From JABSSA01 sp039984715 (GTDB lineage Bacteria > Pseudomonadota > Alphaproteobacteria > Rhodobacterales > Rhodobacteraceae), in contig JBDWUA010000015.1 in assembly GCA_039984715.1 (NCBI GenBank), positions 248,001 to 312,000 of the forward strand: DNA of 64,000 nucleotides, in the 5' to 3' direction. Under the pieces are notes generated by a model that had not been told where the DNA came from, searched no databases, and saw only the letters and a program-made list of their open reading frames with translations. Positions 54,200 to 63,586 of this stretch are shown piece after piece (the first letter of the stretch is position 1; each line of letters starts with the position of its first letter). The position numbers and the translations under genes are program-made.

Positions 54200-55222
54200 T
54201 CAGGACGATTTTGGTTCGTCGTCGTTGATGGTCACTGTGAATGATCCATCTTTGATCGCGGCTGTTCGTTCTGCCACCAAATCCAGCGCGTTTTGCGGGA
54301 TTTTGCCTTCAAACGTTCCGTAAGGGGCCAAAGAACAACCGCCCTCTTTCATGAAGGAATATGCGCCGTAATCCGCCGCAGTAAAACTGCCCGCTTTGAC
54401 GGCTGCAATCGCGTTGTCCAAGGTCGCTTCGAAATGCCAAATGGCGGACGCAACCACTGTGTCGGGATAATCTGACTGCGTATCGATCACGTTGCCGATG
54501 GCCAAAACGCCCTTTTCCTTGGCAGCGTCAGACACACCAAACCGTTCCGCATAAAGCATGTCTGATCCATTCTCGATCATGGCAAATGCGGTTTCTTTTG
54601 CCTTGGGCGGATCGAACCACGACCCAATAAACGAAACTTGGAAACCCACATCCGGGTTTGTTTCGCGCGCACCTGCCATGAAGGCATGCATCAACCGGTT
54701 CACCTCGGGGATGGGAAATCCACCGACCATACCGATATTGCCGCTTTGAGACATCGCGCCTGCAATAATACCCGTCAGGTAAGACGCGTCTTGGATGTAG
54801 TTGTCAAAAACAGACAAGTTCGGCAAAGCCGCATCTTCTTTGAAAGACGACCCCATCAGGAATGCGACATTGGGATATTCGGCTGCCACTTCGCGCGCTT
54901 CGGCTTCTGCGCCAAAAATCTCACCCACAATCAAATCCATGCCCTGTTCAGCATATTCCCGCATCACCCGTGGGTAATCTGTGTTCGCTGTGTTTTCTGA
55001 AAAGGTGTAGGTGATGTCGCCGCGATCTTGTGCCGCCAACGCGGCCAAATGGATGCGGCTGACCCATTGTTGTTCCACTGGCACGGTGTAGATACCCGCA
55101 ACCTTCAAAGGCGATTGCGCCAGTGCAGGGATCGGCCCAAGTGATGCAAGTGTGCCAACGGCCGCACCCGTACCCAAAAGCCTACGGCGCGTCATTCCAC
55201 GGTTTAATAGGTTTTGTGACAT
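54200..55222 (-). CDS. BMP-family ABC transporter substrate-binding protein
   Basis: A 340-residue exported protein of the basic membrane protein (BMP/PnrA) family, which mostly binds purine nucleosides. It starts at 55222 with a twin-arginine-type signal (MTRRRLLGTGAAVGTLASLG). Typical parts are VEQQWVSRIHLAAL, DLIVGEIFGAEAEAREVAAEYPN, NYIQDASYLTGIIAGAMSQSGNIGMVGGFPIPEVNRL and FAMIENGSDMLYAE. First gene of a five-gene operon ending in cytosine deaminase, so the ligand is probably a nucleobase or nucleoside. Confidence 0.92.
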   Translation of the reverse strand: MSQNLLNRGMTRRRLLGTGAAVGTLASLGPIPALAQSPLKVAGIYTVPVEQQWVSRIHLAALAAQDRGDITYTFSENTANTDYPRVMREYAEQGMDLIVGEIFGAEAEAREVAAEYPNVAFLMGSSFKEDAALPNLSVFDNYIQDASYLTGIIAGAMSQSGNIGMVGGFPIPEVNRLMHAFMAGARETNPDVGFQVSFIGSWFDPPKAKETAFAMIENGSDMLYAERFGVSDAAKEKGVLAIGNVIDTQSDYPDTVVASAIWHFEATLDNAIAAVKAGSFTAADYGAYSFMKEGGCSLAPYGTFEGKIPQNALDLVAERTAAIKDGSFTVTINDDEPKSS

Positions 55223-55430
55223 GTCTTTGAACCCCCTGATATTGCTTTGGTCCGCCTTTTTGGAAAACCTTGACCAAACGGTAAAACATAAAGGGGCCAA
55301 ACGACAAGGTGATTGATGAAACCAAGACCGACACCGATTTGAATCCTCGCGTCGCTGATACGAAAATGCTGTGCGTGCCTGAAATTCATGCGTTTTTGAA
55401 ACGCGTGTCTTAACTCGGCTGCCAAGCGTC

Positions 55431-56408
55431 CTAGACGTAACATCCCGCTGTTCGGGCGCGCAGCTGTACCAACGACAGGACCGTATCGATCATAGGCGTC
55501 GGCGTATGTGTGATGTGTCCCAGTTCCTGAACGGCAGTGACAAGCGCGTCAATTTCCATCGGACGCCCTTGATCCAAATCTTGCAACATCGATGTTCGAT
55601 GTTTCCCGACCGCCGCCCCACCGGCAATGCGACGATCTACATCTATCGGGAATTTCACACCTAGTTTTTCGGCAATCTCTTGCGCTTCGACCATCATTGC
55701 GCGCGCCACAGCATGTGTGCCTTGATCTGTGCACAACACGTCAAGCGTCGCATCTGTCAGAACAGAGATTGGATTGAACGACAGGTTGCCCCACAGCTTG
55801 ACCCAAATCTCGTCCCGGATCCGGGGTCTGACTGGCGCTTTGAGCCCTGCGGCCATCAACGCCTGCGACAAAGCAATCGCACGATCGGATTTCGACCCAT
55901 CCGGTTCACCCAACGAAAACCGATTGCCTTCCACATGTTTGATCACACCCGGCTCGATCACTTCGGCAGCGGGATAGACAACGCAGCCCAAGACCCGATC
56001 CGGACCAAATCCGTTCCATTGCGCGTCGTCGGGATCGACGCTTTTTAGACGCGTGCCTTCAAACGATCCTCCGATTTGATGAAAATACCACCACGGTACA
56101 CCGTTCACACCGCTGACAATCGTTGTGTCCGGCCCAATCAAGGGCGCCATCTTTTGCACGACGCCAGGGATCGAATGCGCCTTTAGCGTAATGATCACAT
56201 AGTCCTGTGGCCCCAAGTCCGCTGGATTGTCTGTTGCTGTTACTTGGGCAACTGTCTCTGTTTCATCGTGGATCAACCGCAATCCGTTTTGCGTCATCGC
56301 TGCCAAATGCGGTCCACGGGCAACAAGACTGACATCGGCCCCGGCTTGCGCCAGTTTCACGCCCATAAGGCCACCAATTGCGCCCGCCCCGAACACACAG
56401 ATTTTCAT
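55431..56408 (-). CDS. panE: 2-dehydropantoate 2-reductase-family protein
   Basis: A 325-residue NADP-binding reductase. The N-terminal Rossmann loop is GAGAIGGLMG, followed by VARGPHLAAM; the catalytic Lys region is DEIWVKLWGNLSFNPIS; and the helical C-terminal domain ends with HRTSMLQDLDQGRPMEIDAL, the classical ketopantoate reductase closing motif. The family also holds other 2-oxo acid reductases, and no pantothenate genes are adjacent, so the name is a family call. It lies about 50 bp downstream of the acyl-CoA ligase on the same strand. Confidence 0.83.
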   Translation of the reverse strand: MKICVFGAGAIGGLMGVKLAQAGADVSLVARGPHLAAMTQNGLRLIHDETETVAQVTATDNPADLGPQDYVIITLKAHSIPGVVQKMAPLIGPDTTIVSGVNGVPWWYFHQIGGSFEGTRLKSVDPDDAQWNGFGPDRVLGCVVYPAAEVIEPGVIKHVEGNRFSLGEPDGSKSDRAIALSQALMAAGLKAPVRPRIRDEIWVKLWGNLSFNPISVLTDATLDVLCTDQGTHAVARAMMVEAQEIAEKLGVKFPIDVDRRIAGGAAVGKHRTSMLQDLDQGRPMEIDALVTAVQELGHITHTPTPMIDTVLSLVQLRARTAGCYV

Positions 56409-56457
56409 AAATAGCTCCTAGCATTTGGCATCGAAAAACATCGCCGCAGTCCGACAG

Positions 56458-57984
56458 TTATGATTTTTCGACCAACCCCAGTTTTTCCGCCATACCGATC
56501 CGTTGCATCTTGCCCGTCGCCCCTTTGGGAATTTCGTCCAAAATGACAACGCGGCGCGGCACCTTGAAATCTGCCATGCGTTCGCTCGCAAAGTCGCGGA
56601 TCGATTTTTCATCAGCGCTTTGCCCATCGCGCAACACGACGGCTGCTGCGACGTCTTCACCCAGTTTTGGATGTGGCAAGGCAAAGGTAACAACCTGCTG
56701 AATCGCAGGGTGATCCATCAACACCCCGTCCACTTCCAATGGGCTTATTTTCTCGCCACCTCGGTTGATGATTTCCTTCAATCGTCCCGTCAGATGCAAA
56801 AAACGATCATCGTCAAACGCGCCTTGATCGCCTGTGCGGAACCACCGTTTGCCGCCTGCATCGAAAAAGTTCTTTGCGTTGGCATCAGGATTATTTTCGT
56901 ACCCCAAGGTGACATTTGGCCCTGAAATCACAATTTCACCGGTTCCCGAGATCAGGCGATTGTCAGCCTCGTGCGCAATTGCGACCTCTGGTCCGGCTTG
57001 TTGTCCAACTGATCCCGGTTTTTGACGATCCAGTGGATTGCAACACATCTGGTGGGCGGCCTCGGTCATTCCATAGGCTTCGATCACGGGGGCATTAAAC
57101 GTGGTGGCCAAACGGTCCATAACCTGTGCGGGCAGGCTGGCAGAGGACGACCTGAGAAAACGCAAAGGGACCTGCTCAATTGTCTCTGAATTTCGCAGTG
57201 CACGGCCCAAAATCGCTTGATGCATGGTGGGCACGGCCGTGTACCATGTCGGGCCGGCGTCTTTCATCCACCCAAAGAACCGCAAGGCGTCAAATCCGGG
57301 CGCGCACCAGATTGACCCACCCGCGACAAGAGTGGCCGAAACAGCCGCAAGAAGACCATGAATGTGAAACAGCGGCATGACGTTCAAACAGCGGTCGTCC
57401 GGTCCCAATTTTAACGACGCCGCAATATGCTGGGCCGATGCGGCAAGGTTTGATTGCAAAAGGGGTACAATCTTGGGACGCGACGTTGTGCCAGACGTAT
57501 GCAGGATCAAAGAAACGTCATTCGCACCAGCGGAGTCCGCAGCGATGGCGGTCACTGGGGTTTCGCAAACCAAGTGGAACGCGCCTGCGTCGTCTTCTGG
57601 ATGCAGGAATAGTATCTGCAACTTCAAACGATGTGCTGCGGTCAATGCAGGACCTTCATACCCCGCTTCAACGACCAAGGCCTTGGCGTTCAGATCCTCA
57701 AGATAAAACTTGAATTCGTCTTCTGTGTAATTCGGATTTAAAGGGGCGGTTGTTGCAGCTTGCGAGATTGTCAGAAAGGCCGTGGCCATATCCGGCCCGT
57801 TCGGCAAAACAACCGCGACACGATCCTGAACCCCGATACCAAACGCGCGCAGCTGCGTTTCAACATCCTGCGACAAACGTCTCAATCCGGCATAGCTGAG
57901 CCAGCTTCGCCCCGGCCCGCCAATGGCAGGCAACCCATCATCATGGGGCGCGATCAGGTCTTTCAATGTCGATGTCATTGCCAT
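56458..57984 (-). CDS. AMP-dependent acyl-CoA ligase (oxalate-CoA/4-coumarate-CoA ligase-like)
   Basis: A 508-residue adenylate-forming ligase. Core motifs are LILHTSGTTSRPKIVP (ATP loop), YGMTEAAHQM, WFRTGDQG, GRLKEIINRGGEKISP (hinge) and the catalytic Lys in PKGATGKMQR. The sequence around HQMCCNPLDRQKPGSVGQ is like the oxalyl-CoA synthetase (Pcs60/AAE3) branch. It activates a carboxylic acid with ATP and CoA; oxalate is possible but not proven. It is followed at 47 bp by the panE-like gene. Confidence 0.83.
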   Translation of the reverse strand: MAMTSTLKDLIAPHDDGLPAIGGPGRSWLSYAGLRRLSQDVETQLRAFGIGVQDRVAVVLPNGPDMATAFLTISQAATTAPLNPNYTEDEFKFYLEDLNAKALVVEAGYEGPALTAAHRLKLQILFLHPEDDAGAFHLVCETPVTAIAADSAGANDVSLILHTSGTTSRPKIVPLLQSNLAASAQHIAASLKLGPDDRCLNVMPLFHIHGLLAAVSATLVAGGSIWCAPGFDALRFFGWMKDAGPTWYTAVPTMHQAILGRALRNSETIEQVPLRFLRSSSASLPAQVMDRLATTFNAPVIEAYGMTEAAHQMCCNPLDRQKPGSVGQQAGPEVAIAHEADNRLISGTGEIVISGPNVTLGYENNPDANAKNFFDAGGKRWFRTGDQGAFDDDRFLHLTGRLKEIINRGGEKISPLEVDGVLMDHPAIQQVVTFALPHPKLGEDVAAAVVLRDGQSADEKSIRDFASERMADFKVPRRVVILDEIPKGATGKMQRIGMAEKLGLVEKS

Positions 57985-58281
57985 GGCTCCGCAATTTTAC
58001 CCTTAAAACTGAAAACAACGCCTCTTAGAAAATTTCGCGCGAAATCCTAGAGACCGTTCTTTGCCGTCAAACGACAGCAATGGCGCTGACATTGCAAGCC
58101 CCGCTCGGGCAACGTTGACGTGCAGGTCAACACCTTCGCGACAGGCAATCCAAGCCGAGCGGTCCAATCTCCAGCCTATGTTTCTGACTACGCGTCATGG
58201 CCAAACAATGGTTATTTCCATTGTACTGAAAGTCGAGATTGATTATCGTTGGGAGAATACAAAATAAAGTGGTGATTAGTG

Positions 58282-60972
58282 ATGTTGATAGAGTATTTAA
58301 ATGATGGATCCTTTACATTTGGATCCGGTTTTTTTGACGAAGATGGTTTTGTGACCATTCAAGGAACTGATATAACTGCAACTTCCCTCAGCTTGTTCAA
58401 TCCATCTACAAGTGTCTCAGTTACTTTATCTGGAAGCAATTTTCCGATTTTCGCTCCAGTAACAGACGAAGATTTGGATAATGCGAAAATAACGAGCTTT
58501 GAATTTTCATCGCAAGGCCAAATACAAATGCGTATTTCTGGCATTAGCTGGAGCCTTTTAGAATTCGACAACGCGCTTACTGATATTGACTTTGACTTCG
58601 ACTTCACCGCACTTGCCACGCTTTTTGATCAATCAGAACTGATTACTGTCGACGGCTCAGGCGCGTCGAGTGGCATCGATATGTTCGCCGATTTCGCTCC
58701 CTTGGAGAGCCTTGTAACGACTCCCTTTAACGTAATTGGATCCTCGTTCCAGGATATCGAATTGTTTGGTGCGGCAGGCGACGACACAATATCGGCGGGT
58801 GGCGGATCGGGCACAGGCGGTTCCTTCATACCAACCCTTGGAAACGACGTTTTCGACTTTACCAATATTGGTGACGGCCCTGATGGTTCCTTTGCTCTTC
58901 GCTTTGATCTCACACTCCTCCCTGAATTGAACGCTTCGATAGATGTAGTGAATGATACGGTCACACTGGCTGGGATCAGCTATTCCCACAGTATCATTGG
59001 CTTACAAGAACTTGCGCTTGATGACGAAGCGACATTTATTATATCTGGGACAAATTTTGGTGACAGTTTTTCAATAACGCAAATCCAAGATGGATTTCTG
59101 AATTTCGTGGGGGGTGAAGGGAATGATTCCTACGACATCAACTTAAATGGTGGAACCGTTCGGATTTCGTACTTTGCAAGCGAAACGGGAATAGTTGCTA
59201 ATCTTGCAACAGGAATTGTTTCCAATGACGGTTTAGGCGGACAAGATACACTTGTGCTTTCTGGCACCGCATCCGGACAGTTTGAGCTCATGGGATCCGG
59301 TTTTGCCGATTCAATCATCGGAAGCGATGCCGATGATGTTTTCATTTCATTGGAAGGTAATGACACCATTGAAGGTGGTGCAGGCTTTGACTTATTGCGT
59401 TATGATCGCGATGGTGTGGAAGTCGGGATCAACGCTGATCTGGAAGTTGGAACAGTTCAAGGGAACTGGTTCGATCAGTCTTTCACGGATTTCGTATCTG
59501 ACATTGAAGAAATTCATGGTTCGGACGTCGGGAATGACACGATTTTGGGAGATGCCGCTGCAAATCAATTCCTTGGTATGGCCGGGAACGATTCTCTTGC
59601 CGGGCGCGGTGGAGATGACACCATCTTAGGCGGCGAAGGCGATGATACGGTGTTGGGGAACGAAGGCGCGGATTTACTGGAAGGTGGTAAAGGTCGAGAT
59701 CAGGTCTTTGGCGCAGATGGAAATGACACCATTCTTGGCGACGATGGCAATGACGTCCTTGGTGGGGCCAGCGGCGAAGACAGCCTATTGGGTGGCGATG
59801 GACACGATACCTTATTCGGTGGTGACGATAACGACACACTAGATGGTGGAGAAGGTGACGACAGCCTGTCGGGTGGCAATGGTGACGACACATTGGATGC
59901 TGGCCTGGGTTGGGACACGATTTCGGGCGATGAAGGCAACGACATGATCCTTGGCAGCGCAGGGCGAAATAAGCTGTTCGGTGGTGCTGGTAACGATACT
60001 TTGTATGGCGGCGAAGACGAATTCGAAGAAATCAATGGTGGCATCGGTGATGATCTGATCATTGCCAGCGAAGGCGGGGATTCTCTGCGTGGCGATGCTG
60101 GTAACGATACTGTTGATTACAGCGGTGCAGGCAGCGCGGTCACAGTCAAGCTACACAAAGATACCGCAGTTTCCGCCACCTATGAGGACAATATCCAAGG
60201 CGTTGAAAATGTGATTGGAACCGATTTCGATGACAAACTTGTTGGGGACATTGGTAATAACGAACTTTGGTCCGGGGCTGGCAACGACACCATCAACAAC
60301 CTTGGCGGTAACGATACGATTCACACTGGAACCGGTGAGGATTTCGTTCTTGGGTCATCGGACGGCGAACAGGTCATTCTTGGCAACGGCGACGATGTCG
60401 CGCGCACGCGGGGTGGCAACGATCTGATTGAAGGTGGTGAAGGCAATGACACCTTGGCCGGAAATGGTGGTGAAGACACTGCCTTTGGGGGCGATGGGGA
60501 CGACACATTCTTTATGGGATCGCAAAATGACACTGCCTTTGGCGGTGCCGGTGCAGACACCATAAATGGCGGCTTCAACGCAGATGTTTTGGATGGCGGC
60601 GCTGATAATGATCGTGTGCGCGGCGAAGCGGGCATGGATCAGCTTAATGGCGGCGACGGCAACGACCTTTTGGTAGGCGGCGCCAATGCGGATACGTTCT
60701 GGTTCTTTGATACGGACGCCACTGGCGTGGATCGGATCACCGATTTCCAAGATGGATTAGACACGATCAATCTGTCGGATTGGGGCTTTGCGTCAGACGC
60801 AGATGTTTTTGCCCTTGCATCCATGGCAGGTGGCGCGAACCAGCATACCCGGATTGATTTCACTGACGGCTCGGGCGGTGAAGTCCGCGCCTTGGTGATT
60901 GAGAACCTCGACATTAGTGATTTCGACGCCAGTGATTTCCTTCTGACAGGAAGCGATCCTTTCGCTTTCTGA
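58282..60972 (+). CDS. RTX-type calcium-binding protein, probable type I secretion substrate
   Basis: An 896-residue acidic protein with no N-terminal signal peptide (ATG at 58282 after a GTG). Residues 1 to about 410 are a beta-rich region with early single motifs (GAAGDDTISAGGG). Two blocks of GGxGxDxLx nonapeptide repeats follow, about residues 413-610 and 666-803 (for example GGEGDDTVLGNEGADLLEGG), which bind calcium and fold as parallel beta rolls outside the cell. The C-terminus (DRITDFQDGLDTINLSDWGF, ending DPFAF) is like serralysin-type secretion signals. No type I exporter genes are nearby. No catalytic domain is recognised. Confidence 0.87.
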   Translation: MLIEYLNDGSFTFGSGFFDEDGFVTIQGTDITATSLSLFNPSTSVSVTLSGSNFPIFAPVTDEDLDNAKITSFEFSSQGQIQMRISGISWSLLEFDNALTDIDFDFDFTALATLFDQSELITVDGSGASSGIDMFADFAPLESLVTTPFNVIGSSFQDIELFGAAGDDTISAGGGSGTGGSFIPTLGNDVFDFTNIGDGPDGSFALRFDLTLLPELNASIDVVNDTVTLAGISYSHSIIGLQELALDDEATFIISGTNFGDSFSITQIQDGFLNFVGGEGNDSYDINLNGGTVRISYFASETGIVANLATGIVSNDGLGGQDTLVLSGTASGQFELMGSGFADSIIGSDADDVFISLEGNDTIEGGAGFDLLRYDRDGVEVGINADLEVGTVQGNWFDQSFTDFVSDIEEIHGSDVGNDTILGDAAANQFLGMAGNDSLAGRGGDDTILGGEGDDTVLGNEGADLLEGGKGRDQVFGADGNDTILGDDGNDVLGGASGEDSLLGGDGHDTLFGGDDNDTLDGGEGDDSLSGGNGDDTLDAGLGWDTISGDEGNDMILGSAGRNKLFGGAGNDTLYGGEDEFEEINGGIGDDLIIASEGGDSLRGDAGNDTVDYSGAGSAVTVKLHKDTAVSATYEDNIQGVENVIGTDFDDKLVGDIGNNELWSGAGNDTINNLGGNDTIHTGTGEDFVLGSSDGEQVILGNGDDVARTRGGNDLIEGGEGNDTLAGNGGEDTAFGGDGDDTFFMGSQNDTAFGGAGADTINGGFNADVLDGGADNDRVRGEAGMDQLNGGDGNDLLVGGANADTFWFFDTDATGVDRITDFQDGLDTINLSDWGFASDADVFALASMAGGANQHTRIDFTDGSGGEVRALVIENLDISDFDASDFLLTGSDPFAF

Positions 60973-61012
60973 TCAAATACGCAGGGCAAAATTCACATCA
61001 GCAACGGTTTAA

Positions 61013-61047
61013 CCAAAGCCTCCAAGTTTTGAACTTGGCGGCTTTGG
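61013..61047 (+). terminator. Long hairpin after the RTX gene
   Basis: CCAAAGCC-T-CCAAGTT, loop TTG, AACTTGG-C-GGCTTTGG: a 16-step stem with one mismatch, 40 bases after the RTX stop. There is no U-run, so it may be a factor-dependent terminator or an mRNA-end stabiliser. Confidence 0.65.
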
Positions 61048-61189
61048 CGCGCTGTATTCTCATGAACAATGCCATGCTTGCACACGCCGTTTGGCGCGGT
61101 TGGAAAAACCAACTGATCGTGCCCCGGTTATGCGATCAAAAGCCCGGTCACATCCATTCGGTCGCGATCCGGAGCTTTATTCCTTTGCG

Positions 61190-63190
61190 TCAGGTTTTGG
61201 GACGCTTTGGACGCGCGTTGCCGCCTTGTTTGGATGCACCTTTGGCCACAGCAGCGCGGGCACGGTTTTTCTTGCTTGATGCTTTTCCAGCTGGGGGCTG
61301 AGGTCCTTTGTTGGACTTTGATCGCGGCTTGCGCGGTGTCACAGCACCATCCGCTTGCCGATGTGGCGACGCATCAGACCCCTGTCGTTTGCCACCCCCG
61401 TCGGGTGCATCCCGCCGTGCCTGCGGCTTGGTTGGACGGTCTTGCGGCTTGGGTTTCTTTTTCCGCGGCGCAGGGTCGTCATTCCAATCAATCGGCCCAT
61501 TGGATTTATGTGGTGACCGTCCGCTTGATTCGGGTTTCCCGCGATGTGCAGGCTTGGATGACCCCTTGCGGTCTGGTCGATCCGATCGATCCGGGCGTGC
61601 GGATCGGGTAGACCCCGTAATTACGGGCGGCTTGTCCAATTGCTTTATGACCGCGTTTTCTTCGACCGTCATTTTAGGCCCAATGGCCGCAAGAAACGCA
61701 GGGACGCTGGTTTCTAGAATCTGCACAAAGGACTCTTCTTCTTGAATCCGGATCGCGCCGATATCGTCCTTGGTCAAATTTGACGCCTTGCACAGCATCG
61801 GCAAAAGGCGGCGCGGTTCCGCATCCGCTTTGCGTCCCCCAGACACAGAGAACCAAATGCTTGGCCCGAATTCCGCACGCGGCGTAGGTTTCGCATCAAC
61901 ATTAGACAGCTCTTCTGGGGCCGACCGAACCGAACGATAAAGCCGCAGATAAGCCAACGCGACCTGTTCAGGTTCAAATGTGCTTAGCAGTTTGCCGACA
62001 GTGTCTTCTTCGTTCTCGGCTTTTTCGATCTGCCAACTTGGGTCGGCGAACATGCGTTCTTCTTCGCGCGCATTGACCTCGCCTGCGGATGGCGCATTGC
62101 CCCATTCCGCTTTCAACTTGGCCATACCCAAAATACGTTCCGCTTTTTTTCGGGACTTCTTGGTCACGATCAGCGCGCTAACACCTTTGCGCCCAGCGCG
62201 CCCCGTGCGTCCCGAGCGGTGCAACAGCGTTTCGTGGTTTGATGGCAATTCCGCGTGCACAACAAGATCAAGGTTCGGCAAATCGATCCCGCGCGCAGCA
62301 ACGTCCGTGGCCACACACACTTGGGCGCGACCATCGCGCATCGCTTGCAGCGCGTGTGTGCGTTCGGATTGAGACAGTTCGCCGGACAGCGCAACCACCT
62401 GAAATCCACGATTGGACAATCGAGTGGTCAGTCGGTTCACCATCGCCCGCGTATTGCCAAACACGATGGCATTTGGGGCTTTGTAGTACAAAAGCGCATT
62501 GATCACTGCATTTTCAGTGTCGCGTTCCGCGACCATCATCGCGCGGTATTCAATATCCGCGTGCTGTGATTTTTCGGATTTGGTGACAACGCGAACGGCG
62601 TCTTTTTGATAGCTTTCGGCCAGTTTGGCGATTGATTTCGGCACCGTGGCCGAAAACATCAAAGTCTGGCGATCATCCGGCGATTCACCCAGAATAAATT
62701 CCAGATCTTCGCGAAACCCAAGATCAAGCATCTCGTCTGCTTCGTCCAAAACAACCGAACGCAAGCTGGTCAAATCGATGGACCCGCGCATGATGTGATC
62801 ACGCAAACGGCCAGGCGTTGCGACCACAATATGCGCACCGCGTCCCAGCGACCGGCGTTCATCGCGCATGTCCATCCCACCAACACATGACGCAACGATT
62901 GCACCCGCTTTGGCAAACAGCCAGCTGAGTTCGCGTTTGACCTGCAACGCCAATTCACGGGTTGGGGCAATGACCAAGGCAAGTGGTGCCCCAGCAGAAT
63001 TGAACCGTTCTGCGTCCTCCAAGATCGTCGGCGCAATGGCCAAACCAAACCCCAAGGTCTTACCCGACCCGGTTTGCGCGGAAACCAAAAGGTCACACCC
63101 GTTCAGTTCGGTGTCCAATACGGCAGTCTGCACAGGCGTTAAGGTGGAGTAACCACGGTCATCGAGTGCGTCACGGAGAGCTTGTTTCAA
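61190..63190 (-). CDS. DEAD-box RNA helicase with DbpA-like domain and basic tail
   Basis: A 666-residue RNA helicase. Motifs in order are Q motif (STLTPVQ), I AQTGSGKT, Ia PTRELALQV, GG, Ib TPGRL, II DEAD, III SAT, IV IVFGNTRA, V ATDVAARGIDLPNLD and VI HRSGRTGRAG. Residues about 460-540 (FSVSGGRKADAEPRRLLPMLCK, DIGAIRIQEEESFVQI) resemble the DbpA/CsdA RNA-binding domain. The last 120 residues are rich in Arg, Lys, Pro and Ser, an unfolded RNA-binding tail. It likely serves ribosome assembly or cold growth. Single gene. Confidence 0.93.
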   Translation of the reverse strand: MKQALRDALDDRGYSTLTPVQTAVLDTELNGCDLLVSAQTGSGKTLGFGLAIAPTILEDAERFNSAGAPLALVIAPTRELALQVKRELSWLFAKAGAIVASCVGGMDMRDERRSLGRGAHIVVATPGRLRDHIMRGSIDLTSLRSVVLDEADEMLDLGFREDLEFILGESPDDRQTLMFSATVPKSIAKLAESYQKDAVRVVTKSEKSQHADIEYRAMMVAERDTENAVINALLYYKAPNAIVFGNTRAMVNRLTTRLSNRGFQVVALSGELSQSERTHALQAMRDGRAQVCVATDVAARGIDLPNLDLVVHAELPSNHETLLHRSGRTGRAGRKGVSALIVTKKSRKKAERILGMAKLKAEWGNAPSAGEVNAREEERMFADPSWQIEKAENEEDTVGKLLSTFEPEQVALAYLRLYRSVRSAPEELSNVDAKPTPRAEFGPSIWFSVSGGRKADAEPRRLLPMLCKASNLTKDDIGAIRIQEEESFVQILETSVPAFLAAIGPKMTVEENAVIKQLDKPPVITGSTRSARPDRSDRPDRKGSSKPAHRGKPESSGRSPHKSNGPIDWNDDPAPRKKKPKPQDRPTKPQARRDAPDGGGKRQGSDASPHRQADGAVTPRKPRSKSNKGPQPPAGKASSKKNRARAAVAKGASKQGGNARPKRPKT

Positions 63191-63586
63191 GGGTTCATCT
63201 TTTTCGCTAGGGTTCTCGTCGCTTACGTGTGGTCCAAGATTTCATATTTTGACGAACTTCTTAGAAGGCGGCAAACGACAACAAGCGGCGTCGTTAGAAC
63301 ACTTGGCTGCGAATGTACAGGTTCAGTCGCCTTGGTTGATCTGCATTCCTGACATTTCGGTTAATCGGCTTTTGCAAGGGTCCAGCCCGAATTCATCCAA
63401 ACCAGCAATATCAGATCAAGTTGCGCCACAGGTTTCGAACAAAGATATTATACCGCTCTCTTTGCTGTCTCAGGTCAGACAAAATGCAAAGCAGACCAAG
63501 AAAATCCCGTGACAGTCCAATTATTCAGTTGTAGCCACCTTCTGGAAGGGTTCTAAGGCGGAAAACAACTGGAAAAGGCGACCACG
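63191..63586. other. Intergenic stretch, divergent promoter region
   Basis: Lies between the divergent helicase and psd genes. A plus-strand open frame at 63249-63512 has no family features and is not supported. Promoters of both genes should be here; I cannot assign their elements. Confidence 0.5.

Noticed and set aside
59500..60700. Repeat array resembling CRISPR
   Set aside because: The periodicity is about 27 bases, lies inside an open frame and encodes GGxGxDxxx; it is an RTX coding repeat.
58359..60989. Several antisense frames across the RTX gene, some over 100 codons
   Set aside because: The repeats give periodic open frames rich in Ser, Pro and His on the other strand; these show no domain or ribosome binding site.
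63249..63512. An 87-codon plus-strand frame between the helicase and psd
   Set aside because: No family features or ribosome binding site; it lies in the expected divergent promoter region.
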